Shown one piece after another: positions 22,714 to 34,900 of a DNA stretch of 64,000 nt. The notes under the pieces were generated by a model. It had not been told where the DNA came from, made no database searches, and saw only the letters and a program-made list of their open reading frames with translations. The position numbers and the translations under genes were made by a program. Source of the DNA: Brachionus plicatilis (taxonomy: Eukaryota; Rotifera; Eurotatoria; Ploima; Brachionidae). Numbering within the stretch: position 1 is the stretch's first letter; every line of letters begins with the position of its first letter. Location of the stretch: assembly GCA_010279815.1 (NCBI GenBank), contig QEOQ01000344.1, forward strand, positions 605,458 to 669,457, given 5' to 3'.

Positions 22714-23726
22714 AAGCTTTTACTTAAAGACTTATTAAAATATGCCATTATTAATATTTATATTTCTATATTTAAATATTATTCATTGTTATTTTCATTA
22801 TTATTTATATTTTATAAAAAGAAGTTAAAAAAAAAATCCTTGAAAAAATTATTTTTTTTTCCTTTGAAAAAAAATAAACCTAATTAAAAGTATTTAATTA
22901 GAATGCTGAATATCTGTAACGTAAAAAATTCTTTCCTTATTCTTTTCATTTTAGTAAATAAATTTTTAATTATTAATGAATTTTTTTATGATCATAATCA
23001 CTTGATCAATCTTAATTAATTTATTGACACTTAATTAAAGTGTCAATAAAATTATGAAAGAAGCTTTTTGTATTTTCTTAAATTAATGAAATTTAAATTT
23101 GATCATGAACTTCAATTTAGCTCTTTAAAAATGTATTTAAATTTTGAGTTTAATTTTTTTTTTTTTAAATTAATTGATTTTTTATTTTCAATACTTTTAA
23201 TAAGTGCGCAATTTCAGAAAATTTGCACAGATTTTGCAATTAATTTCAATAATTTATCAGAATTTAATAATAGTGAAGCAAAGCTGATTTTTAAAAATAA
23301 ATATCAGTTTTCTATTTTTATTATTTTTTATTTTTTTAAAATTGTTTTTTCAAAATTTTTTCTCTTTTATTCCGGCGGCAAAGCAACATTATTAATTTGT
23401 TTAATTTAAAAAAAAGACACACATATTAAAATTAAAAATAGTTCTTTATAATAAATCAAAGGGTTCATGGCAATAAAGGATTCTATTTAAATTTGAAAAA
23501 AATCTTGTCTACTAGTCGTTTAAAATTGACAAATTTTTTTTTAATTTTTTATAAATATAAAAAATTAATTGAATAAATTTTGTTGGAAAAAAAGAGTCAG
23601 TCACAAACTTTTTCTTCAATATTTGATCAGACACTATAAATGGACATGGTTTAAGTAGCTATAGATACAGTAAATTAAATAAATGCTTAAAAATTGAAAT
23701 TAAAATTAAAATTAAAAATAAATAAA
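22714..23726. other. Gene-free AT-rich spacer
   Basis: It holds a 113-codon open frame (23068-23409) made almost entirely of Phe, Leu, Ile, Asn and Lys codons, the composition expected of random AT-rich DNA. No other structure is evident. Confidence 0.45.
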
Positions 23727-24361
23727 ATGTTCCATTTTGTGGATAATGATGTAGAGTCGAAAAGCGAATGCAAAAAATTGATAAAAAAATCATTTGTTGC
23801 ATCAAGTTCGACAAAAAATAAAGACATTTTGTACAAAACAGATTTTAAATGTGCTTGGCTTTACCTTTTTGGGTATAAAATTTCAAAAGTAGTATTCAAA
23901 ATTTAAATTTTGATAATTTAATTATTTGAATTAGCTCGAATTGCAGGAATATTTTGAAAGACTCGGCAAAAATTACTACCATGATGGAATTAGCTACGAA
24001 GAATTCGAGCAAAAGGCATTGTGTGACATCAGTCGTCTGGACATAATCGAAGAGCTAAGAAATTGTTTTATTTCAATTGATTTTTCATGCAAAGGTTTTT
24101 TAACCATTGATGATATGATCAAGCAATTTAAAATAGCTGCACCACATATTTCAAAAAATACAATTATGGACATTTTTCGGTAAATGAACACTATTTCTTA
24201 TTTTAATTTTTAAATTAAATTTCATAATTAGAGAAATGGATAGGGATGATGATGGAAGAATAAGTTATAAAGACTTTGAGCTGGCAATGCAGTATATTGA
24301 CGATGTCCACGTACAAAACCAATACAGACACATTGAAGAAAAGTACAGTTTAAATATTTAA
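23727..24361 (+). CDS. EFCAB11: EFCAB11-like EF-hand protein
   Basis: Exons 23727-23888, 23935-24179 and 24232-24361 join in phase to 178 aa (human EFCAB11 163). Key matches are WLYLFGYKISK, NCFISIDFSCKGFLTIDDMI, KQFKIAAPHISKNTIMDIFR and REMDRDDDGRISYKDFELAM. The last EF loop (DRDDDGRISYKD) has the Ca2+-ligand pattern at positions 1, 3, 5, 9 and 12, with Asp instead of Glu at 12. The middle loop (DFSCKGFLTIDD) is degenerate and probably does not bind calcium. The family's role is poorly defined. The gene converges on the glutamate receptor, only 109 bp between stop codons. Confidence 0.85.
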
Positions 24362-24470
24362 ATTTTTTATTTGATTAATAAATTAATAAAAAAAGTGATT
24401 TTTTTTAAATAAAAATTTTAACAATTAAAATTAGTTAAAGAAAATAAAAATTTAAAACTAAACTATAAAA

Positions 24471-27400
24471 TTATTCGTTTATTGAATCTATATACTTTGA
24501 TATTTGAGAGTCTATCTCAAATTTGTCAATAAATTTTGTGCTGGATTCATTAGGTGAATCACTGATGTGTTCGATTGATCCGTTATGGGAGAATGTGGAC
24601 GCTCTGGCAATATCTGAATGCTTTTTCTCATTATCTGTATTATCAGAATCGGAAAAATTCTCATCCATGTAAATTATGCTTTTTTCCCGAGTAAGTTTAT
24701 TTTTACCTTTGCTCAACTTGGTGAAAATAAAATCCAATTCGCTCAGCGAATCTTCTTTTTCTTCCGGATTTAGATTCACTATTGAAATTCTTTTTTTATC
24801 AGTATCATTTGTTGTGTCATTATATTTAAGAATTAGAATTTTATCCTTTGGCAAATTGGTTAAGTCGATTTCCTCGGTTAATCGTTTCTCAGATTTTTCT
24901 TCTTCACTCAAATCGGGTGATATTTGATTCATCAAGTCTCTTGAGTGTCGTTCCGTTGACGCTTCAATAAGAGCCCAGAGCTTTGGACGTTTTCTCAACT
25001 GTGATCCGTGCAAAGACTCCAGTTGCTTTTTCTTTTAAAAAAATAATAAATAATAAAATAAATTTTTAAATTAAAAAAAAATGCATTCAAATTTAAAAAA
25101 AAAATTTTTAATACCCTAAAACTTTTTTGAAAAATGGCCTCAAAATCTCTTTTTTTAAAAACATTAATAAACTCTTTAGCCGAATGAGTTGCCTCATAGT
25201 ATTCCTCACTGTGCACTATTCTATAAAACCGCTAAATAATAATATTTAAAAATTCAATCTAAAAAAATGAAAAAATTTCTAAATTTTACTTGACTTATAA
25301 ACATCAATTTTAGACTTTTCCACGAAGAATTTTTTGACTTTTTGCGCAAAAATGGTATTGTCCATTTATACAGAGCTTGTTCCAAAAATAAGACCACAAC
25401 AGCGGCCACAATTCCGATTCCCAAAAGACCAAATACTCCTTTGTACTGCTCAAAATCAATGCGTATTTTGTCATCAGCTGCTTTTCGATTGCACTTGACT
25501 CGTTTATTGAACCATTTATGATATAATTCATCCAAAAAGCCTCTCTCATAGTATTTCAACAATTGAATGTTTATCTCATTCTTTAAGAATAAATTTTGTT
25601 AAAAAAAGAATCTTTTTTCCTTAACTCAGTACTTTTTCTTTCTCTTTCATCCACTTGGACATTCCAAGAGCGTACCCTGTCGTGGCAAAGTCTTGTCCGA
25701 TCAATTTTAAATTACAATTAGTCTGTTTAAATCTAAGATAGTCCAGAATCAAATAGTCACTTAAATAAACATCCAAGCTTCCATTTCTTAAAAAAAATTC
25801 CAAAATCTACTAAACAAAAAAACACATTCTACTTACAGGACAGAATCTATGCCAGCATCATCATTTGGTAATGTTATTGAGTAGTTACAGTGTGATTTAT
25901 AAGTATCCTTAGAATTTCGACACATATGATTTACTATTGAGCTGCTGCGCAAATAGCCTCTTTTCAGATTCAATAACTTTATTTGAAAAGAAAAAAGAAA
26001 TTAATAAAATTTTATTCAAAGTTTGATATTTATTTTTTGAACATGAAATAATTTGACTAAAGAAAAATTTGTACAATTTAATTTTTCCAAAGATTCTAAA
26101 TATTAAAAGTGGAAACATCAAAACATTTTTAGGAATTTTTATATTAGGTACGAAAAAAGGAACCTGATTTTAAAAAAATTGAGAAAAATTTCAGAAAATA
26201 AAATTCTAAAAGAGGCAGGTTCTAATTCGTATAAATTTTATCTAAAAAATCGTTCAAGTTCATATTGTAGCATATTTTTAAAATTCGTCGATGGTTTAAT
26301 TTTTAATGTCAGGCGTTCAAAAACTAAGTATTAAATTTTTTCCATTTGTTAAAAGGCGTTGTGAATTTGGGAATAAAATAAAAACTCAATAATTTAATTT
26401 CAATAACAATTAATCAACATATTCATTTTTAGTAAATGTTTAATTGAAGTTTAAATATTAATCTATTGTTAATTAAAAATAAAATGTATAAATCTCGCTT
26501 TTTTAGACATTTCAAATCCTGACAGTGATCGAAAAAATTAAAAACAGAAGAGAAATTGTTTAATTAAAAATAATTAAAATTAAGACTTTTTTGTTGTAAT
26601 GTAACATTTAAATTTTCTAGTTAATAAGAATAATTTTTAATTTAAATAATTTTAAAATTATCAAAAAAAATATTTTTGATGTGAATAAGACGATAATTAT
26701 TTATATTTAAAGAATAGTACATATGAAATTTGAAGAAAACAATACTAAATTGCGTGTCAAAATTACAAATTTTTTTTTTTGAAACTTAATTCTTGATTTT
26801 TATAAAAATTTATAATATTTGATAGTTCCTTTGATAATTTCTTAATTTGATATTTTTAATATTTTTTATCATTTATCCTTTAAAATGTACTCTTTTGTAA
26901 TTTTTTTAAATTTTGTTAATTAAAAACTTTCGAAATAAATCGCTTCTATTCTGTAAAATATATTGTTTTTATTTTTATCAATTAATTAAAATTAATTTAA
27001 TAGTTTAAACAATAATAAAAATTCTGCATGTTCCAGATAAATACAATAATGAATAGTACAAATTAAAATTAACTTGTATGCATTTTGTTCTTCAACTCTT
27101 CCTCGACTATTTCTTTTTTCAACTCTTAAGAAAGGAAAGAAAAAATTGAGGAAAGGAAGAGTTGAGGAAAAGAAATGTAAAAGTTAGTGATTGAACTGGA
27201 AGCGTGGAAACAAGACAGATACGAAAAAAACAATAATTTTTGATTTTTAATTTTTTTTCTATTAAATTAGTATTTCACAGTAAAAAAAGGTATCATTGTT
27301 CTTCTAAAAAAATTACATCATCCATAAAAAAATATCTTTTTTTTTTTAAATAATTTTGAGTTTCCCTCGAGTTTGTTCGAATAGATGTAGCCATGATTTA

Positions 27401-30400
27401 AACCCTCTCATTACGCCATTCTCTTAAAATAAATAGGTGAAATTTAGGAAAATATAATTAATAATTTATGTTCTAAATTTATTTTTTTCAACACTGTTTA
27501 AATGTAGTTAAAAATAACATCCGATTTTTTTTCAAAATTGTTCAAAAAGTTGGCAGTCCATTGACACTCATTTAAATAAACTTAAGTAAGCTTAAAAATT
27601 ATTATTTTAAAGTATTTAAAAGTAAACTTAAATAAAATTTTTTTCCAATGTGCTTAATAAATTTTCATTTGTGGTGAACAGTTTTTTAATTGTGGAAAAC
27701 CCACTTAAAATTTTTTAAAGAATTTTTTCAGGATTTTTTGCCATGTGTTTATTTACCTCGTTATCATCTATTCCTTTATATGATCTAGTCTCCTGTCCGG
27801 CCGAGAGAATAGACGCCATCTTAGCTGTGTAAGTGGCGATAAAAATTAGAGCAAATGCGCCTATAAAATTCTGGGTCCATTTGCCAGCCCAACTTTTTGG
27901 CGACTTGGCCGGCATTGTGTGCATAAACACTAGTAAATAATATAAAAGATAATTTTTATTTAAAAAATTTTATTAAATTTTAAGTTACTTAGCGAAATAA
28001 ACACAGAGACAGCAGAGCCCAAGGTATAATTTCTAGCTCTCTGTCTGCCATTCGGATTGAGTCCAAAAGGGCTGTTGAATTCGAGCAATGCAAGAGAAAT
28101 GGCAGAAAACAAGCCAACAAGCAAGATAACAACCCAATGCAAATAGGTAAAGGGTCTCATAAACATCCACAGATCGTCAACACCTTTTTTTTCCTGCTTT
28201 ATCAATATGGAATAGCCTGTGTATAAAAATGGCACTGAAAAATCAATTTTTTCCGCGCGGTCTTGAGTAATGCTAAAAGGACCGGCAATAATGTGAGCTA
28301 CCTGATTAATCGCATGGTCCAATGCTTCGTTCCATTTTACATTTTTTTGTTTATCATTCATATCATTGACAAAATAAAGCTCGAACTCAAAATTCAAATC
28401 AGTGGATAATTCTTGGAGCAAATTTATCATGTAGCCTGTACAGCATCTGGTCTTGACCACAGTTGAATTTAAATTTAATTCCTCATCAGGCATGAACTTA
28501 AAATTTTTGATCATTTCGATCATCTGGTCCTTTTTAAGAATTTTAGCTATTTGCTCATCCAAAATGTTTGATGATTTGTAAAAACTTGAATTTATATCAA
28601 TGTCCAAGCATGGTAGACCATCTTTGCACTGGTCTTTCGAACTTAAATGTTCATCCAATTTACTAATTATAATAAATGGTTCTACATGGTTGCTTACAAT
28701 TCGGTATGAGCGCTTGGTGTTTTTGTTTGCCATGTCCCATTCTTGCTCGCCAAGTACCAACTGGGAGTCGGTCAAGTAAATTCTGTCCATATTGACCATG
28801 AAGTTGAACTCGGGTTTTACCAGCTTGGGATGTGATATAGGCGCACAACTCCTGCTTGGTTGGTAAATTTTAAGGGACAGAGTCCCAGTCTCGGACAAGT
28901 CCTTTGCTGATAACTGGTGGTCCATTTTATCTATTATTAGGTCCAAGTCCAGCTTTAAGTTGAGAATGTAAATTTGAAAAGAAGTGCACAATCTATTCAG
29001 TTTGATTGACAAATTTTCATCTAGTACTCGGATGTCCTCCGGAATCCAGATTAAATTTCGGATAGAATTTATTTTCCCTGCTGGATAGATGGACTGTATT
29101 GATTGGTATAGGCGTAAAATTTCATATAAAGTGGTGGCATCGCACTTTAACACATTCAAGTTGTCGGAGAGAAAAAAAGTTTCCATTTTATTTAATTTTT
29201 TTCCTTTTTGCTTCAGATTTACTGGATTTTTTTTGGCCAAAAGTAAAAAATTATGTTTAAGAGAGTTAACATTTTCAATTTTAAAATTATTTTTTCGAAA
29301 AAATTCTTTTCGTTGATACAAGTCGCTTATTTGTTTTGAATCAGATAGGTAAAAGTTAACATTGTCGAGTTTGTTCACTGTTTTGAAGTAGTTTATAATG
29401 TCCAAGGCAGACTTGACCGATGGATTAATATTGAGAAACTGGGCTTGTTGACTTAAGTTGTCTACTATCGATTTTTTGCTGATTTCCTATAAAATTAAGA
29501 AAAACAATATTTAAATAAAAAATTTATTTTTTATGCATTTACTCAATTGTTAATAAAAATATTTATAAGATTAAGCTTATTTTTTTAATTATTAATGGCC
29601 ATTCTTTAAATTGAAATAAAAGTTTCAGAAATTAGAAAAATACACATTAAGTTGGATTGTGATGTTAAGCTTCAGCCTCAAGGGTTATTTTAATTTTGTA
29701 GAATTTTATGTAGTTTTTGGTGAAAAAACCTTTGGTTAAAAAAAAATAAAATTTCTCAAAATAGTTTAACTCTAATTAACATACAGTGGTGTTCCGGATT
29801 TAGTATTTTACAATAATTTGCGTAAAAAATATTAAATTTACCAAATTTTACGTAAAATATTGTAAATTAACGTAAATTATGGTAAATTACTAAATCCGGA
29901 ACATCACTGTACATTAATTTAAATTTACGTAAATTGTTAATAAATAAATAAATTTTTGTAATTATTTTAAATTTTTTTCAGAACATATTTTTTTTTTAAA
30001 TTCTAAAATTCAAGAAAAATTCAAAAAATCATATTTTTTTTAAATGGCTTTTTTAAATTTTATTATTAGGGAAGTTTTTTTTTAATTATTTTCGCATGTA
30101 AAATGTGAAATATTAACCAACAAATAAATTTAATTAAATCTAATTTTTTTTACTAATAATCTTAATTAGATAGAAATGATGCTAGTAAGTCTAATCAATC
30201 TTCACATTTTTCAGGAAAAAAAATTAAATTTCCTCATTTTGTCGGCTTGACTCAATCCAGTTCGTCAATTCATGGCATAGAAATGCAAATACCTGGCAAA
30301 ATAAGCTCTAAATTTTCTAAAATAAAAATAAAATTTAACTAAACAATATTTGAATATATTGCATCCATTTTTTTAAATCGATTTTATTTTAAATTTTTAA

Positions 30401-31926
30401 AAAATTGGAAGCTTAAAGACAATGACTGATTAAAATTTAGTACTCTGAAGAATTGAGCTTAAAAGAAGAACTCGAGAAAAAGCGGAATTTTTTTTACAAA
30501 ATATAGATAAATAAAAATTGATAAATGATTAAGATAAAAAGACTTTCTTTCTGTTTGCACAATACCAGATTATTTCCAGGCTAGGCTTTTGACCTGAAAT
30601 TCATTATCTTCGTACAGAAAATTTTAGTAAAGGTTCTCAATAGCAAAATTTTTTTGAATAATTTTTGGATAAAATATCCAAACAATTTATGAGTGTAGCT
30701 TTAATAGCTTAAATATTAATCTCAAAGATTTAGTAAGTTTTGAATCACATCGGGAGATATTGACAAAAAAAATTTAAAAAATTTTTTATAAAAAAAAAGA
30801 GAATTTTCTAGTGGAAAAATTTTTTCTAAAAAATTTAAAATTTAATTAAAATCTTTCAGAAAACTTATGTTTTTTTGACAGCTAAAAGAAATTTTCAACA
30901 GGTCAGGGTATGCACTTAATGTGCTAAGATTTTGCACAATTTAATACGAAACACCAAAGAAACATCGGAAATATAAAATTTTGTATTTAAAATTATTTTC
31001 TAATTTTAGAGTCAAAAACTAATTGAATTTCTTAAATAATTTTTGTTTCAATTAGAGCTTTAAAAAAAATTTAATTAAAATTGTCACCGTATTGGTCTTA
31101 TCTCCTAAATATTTTATCAACTTAAGCCAGTCTAAATAATAATCTTGTCAACCAAAATATTAATTAAGCTTTATCTTTTTAAATAATCTAGTCACACACT
31201 GTATTCCCTATTTTTCCACGAAATTTATTATTCAGTAAACTGATTGTTAAAGCACCGCCAAATGACTTAGCTTTTCGTGATTGGAATGAGAAAATTTATG
31301 ATTTTATTAGGAATAAAAAAAAAAAACATGAATAATTAAAAAAGTTTAAAATTAATTATCAATTTAAAACTTACGTTGATTTCTGCTCGTTTAAGCTCAT
31401 TTCCATATTTTTTTTGAACAAAATTGAAGCTGTTATTTACATCCACACAAAGAACTAAATAATTTGAAAACTTAAAAATAATCTCGAACATTTTAATGAC
31501 TTTTGAATTTGAAATTAAAATTAATGAATATAGATTGAATTGAGGTTTGATTGCATAATGAATATTAACTTTATCCAATATAGATTTTACACCGTTTAAG
31601 GCAATGTTTTTATCAAGCCTAAAAGTGAGAATGCGGCGTTGATCGCGCCCCGGACTGTCAAAAGCACATTTTGGCTCGTCGAACAAACTCGCTTGACTAC
31701 ATCGAACAAAATTTTTGTACAAATTATCTGATAGATTAATCAGCATATTTTGATGAGACGAAATGTTAGATGGCCTACCGGTGTGGTAAAGTACCTCGTC
31801 ACTCACAAACAACAAAATGTCCACTGTCCTCCTGTTCCCATTTAAAAAAGACTTATTTACATTATGTGTACACATCGAATTGGTCACTAGCTGCTGCAAG
31901 ATCACAGTCAAGAGCCATAAAATCAT
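24471..31926 (-). CDS. GRIN3: GluN3-like (NMDA-type) ionotropic glutamate receptor subunit
   Basis: Eight exons: 31926-31375, 29486-27989, 27929-27757, 25976-25842, 25806-25633, 25580-25290, 25231-25115 and 25031-24471 (1166 aa; human GluN3A 1115). It has a signal peptide (MILWLLTVILQQLV) and a diverged amino-terminal domain. S1 contains CCTGYMINLLQELS and GPFSITQDRAEKIDFSVPF, with the ligand-carboxylate Arg in QDRAEK. M1 is HWVVILLVGLFSAISLALLE, then SPFGLNPNGRQR, which is GluN3-like. M3 reads IATYTAKMASILS at 715-727, where nearly all iGluRs have SYTANLAAF. S2 has the ligand-binding Asp in LDVYLSDYLILDYL, and M4 is GLLGIGIVAAVVVLFLEQAL. A 230-residue cytoplasmic tail follows. The exon 4 donor (GTCCTG) was chosen for phase; a stronger GTAAGT five bases on does not fit. 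Introns 1 and 3 are 1.9 and 1.8 kb. Confidence 0.87.
29784..29909. mobile_element. Short Tc1/mariner-type MITE (126 bp) in the glutamate receptor intron
   Basis: Terminal inverted repeats CAGTGGTGTTCCGGATTTAG and its right-hand partner CTAAATCCGGAACATCACTG are flanked by TA on both sides (29782-29783, 29910-29911). The interior is several interleaved GTAAATT/AATTTAC words. It has no coding capacity. Confidence 0.85.
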
Positions 31927-34900
31927 TGCATTTAAATTAACTCCTATCCAGGTAATCCTGTCACATCAACTCAGATAGGCACTTTTTTATTAATTTTAAT
32001 CTAAAATTTAATTAATCTCTTTTATTTATTTTAATTCCTGAACAAATATCAATAAATTTTAGTTCATGATAAAGGAAATAAATGTATTTATGAGAATTTT
32101 TATTAAAAAACAAAGCACCAAAATCTCTAAATCTAAATTGAATACATAAGATTTTTTTGCCAAAATAATTTGCTGGTAATGTTGTCATGCCAGTTAGCTG
32201 GCATTTAAATTTAATCAAAAATCAATTTTTTTAACTCAATATTTTGAATAGATTCGACCTTTGAAAAATAACTTGGCATTTGAGCTAAATTGGCATTGAT
32301 TTGAAAAAGGCTGGAATTTTCATCTTGAGTTAATTGGAAATTGCTAAACTCTTTCTGAGAGATATTTTTTAATAAATGATTTTAAAAGCAAATCTACTCA
32401 AATTAGCCAATTACTATGCTGTCAAAAAATACTAAATAATTTGATGAGGAAATTGGGCCAAAAATTAAAATTTAAATTGGAATAAAATCAAACATGAGTA
32501 AATTTGAGCCCGGGCTTGATTAATAATTTTAAAATAAAAATTATCTAATATATCAAATATGCTTTTGAAGTCCCAGTGCGACTAAGTTTGCTTCCAAATT
32601 TCCTAAGAAGCCTAACATGAGCCATAAATATTATAGCTAAACGACATAATATTTTATACAATTTTTTTTGTTGCTTCATTATAACTAATTAATTAGAATG
32701 GAAAAAAATTAATTCCATTTTGTTTTTATATTTTGAGTTCGAACGAATTTCAAATAAAGAAAAAAAGCTAATAAGAGTCATCTATTTATCATCATAATGT
32801 TCAAATACTCAACTAAGTGGTCTCTATGATTTTGTTTAATTTCTAAGTATGCAGAAAGAAGAAAAAATAACTTTAGTAATTACTTTACCGAATTAAGCAA
32901 ATTTTCCTCTTGTATTTTCGGCATTTAAATAATTTCGAGCAAAGTCTTTATCTTTTTTTGCTATAATAATTTTTATTAGTATATAAAATTAGGATCTAAT
33001 TAAAAATGATAATATTAAGTTCTAGGCTCTAAGAGATCGTGGGGAAAAAATATTTTTTTTTTTTCAAAATCTAATTGCAGTCATTTAATTTATTTTGATT
33101 AAAAATAATTTTTTATGTTCAATCAAAAATATCTGACAAACAAATTGAACAACTTGTATCGAGCTCTTTTGTTCCGCAATTTTTCGCTAGTTGATTATTT
33201 TTCCGCATCAACGAAATTTTGAACTTGACGCTATTTTTGGAGATAAGACGATTAAAACTATTTAGCCTGCTTGATTTATTTTTGGAAAATAATTTCTTTA
33301 AAATTAATTTTGAAAATAAATTTTACCTTTATAATTAAAATTTAATCTATTGCACACACTATTTATATTTATACTATTTATATAATTTTTTATTAACATA
33401 ATGAAATCAATTTTGATTCAAATTAGTTTTAAAATTATTTTGACACTTTGGCATATAAAGGAAAGGATTTTGATTTAAACTTGAATTATAAAAAAATGCA
33501 AATTTTTTATTTTCAATTTATTTAATTAGATGGTAAATTAATGAAGACAAGATTGCTTCTTAGTTTATCAAGCTAAACTTCTATAATTGTTTTTTGTCTA
33601 ATTTTTCTCCTGAAATTGATTGCATAAAATTTTGCCCATCTCTGTGGTATATCATGATTTGGGACAATGATGACATATTCTCTATAAGTTATTGTTGAAC
33701 AAAATAAATCAATAAAAAGATCAAATATTATTCAAAAAAATAAAAAATAATTGAAAGTTGCAGAAAAAAATATTAAAAATTATCAAGTTTACATTTGTAT
33801 TTAAAGTGGAATAAAAATGGTTTAAATTGGTTTTTAGCGTTCGTTTTTTCCTGTTAATAGATTATTTTTAATTAAAATGGAAATATACTTTTCTCAATTG
33901 TTTCATAGTCAAACAATTGATTTAAATTTTTTAAATTTAATTCAATCACTTGTAACTAAGAAATAAAATTGGTATGAAACATTTTTTTTAAGCATTTGAG
34001 TTATTCAATAACAAAATTTTGTATTAATTGAAACTTTGAATTTGAATTAACACAAATTCAGCCAAATAAATTGCATTTTTATCTTCTCTTTTCACCTTAG
34101 CCATTATTTATTTACATTTAATTTAGATGAATTTATCTTGCAACTTGATGCATAAAAGCCTTCATTTAAATGACAATTTTTGCTTAACCAGTTGGGATCT
34201 GATAGACTCAAACAAAGTTTGTTCAGAAAAATTTGATAAATGATGAAACGAAAATTTATGTACTAGATTTAACATATTCAATTTAAAGAGAGTTAATTTT
34301 GAAAAAAAAAGACTATCAAAATTAGTCAAAATTAAATTTTGTTCTAATTTGTTGATTTAAATCAGTCTTAAAATGATAATAAGAAAATTTCAAATTTTTT
34401 TAAAATTTTTGAATTATTTAAAAAAAATTAATATTGAAACCAACAATTCAGATACACCAATTAAAGATTACAAGATTAATTAATTATTAATTATGCCAAT
34501 TGTAATTGATTAATTTATTAAATTTTATTTATTTACTATCTAAGGAAATTTTTATATATTTGTTAGATGAATAGAAAATACTTATCAATTAATTAAATAA
34601 ATTCAAATGCCTCTGGACAATAAAATTTATCCAACTTTTCAATTTTTCTTTTTTATAATTTAGTCGTGAAATTTAGAAAAAATTACAAAGTGTTCCCTCT
34701 TTTTAAATTAAAATTAAAGATTAAAAATATTACCGCAGAATTTTTTACTTAAAATTATTTTTTTCATTGTTAAAAAATAATGCTTTATTAATGAGATTTA
34801 ATTTGATTTTTGATTTGATTGATTAGAAAAAGATTTTATTAAAAGAATTAACCTTATTAAATGAATCTTTTACTAAATTGGTCTTTTTTAAGAATTTATT

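Noticed and set aside
23068..23409. 113-codon plus-strand frame
   Set aside because: Composition is Phe/Leu/Ile/Asn/Lys only, no motif, no splice context; expected by chance in such AT-rich DNA.
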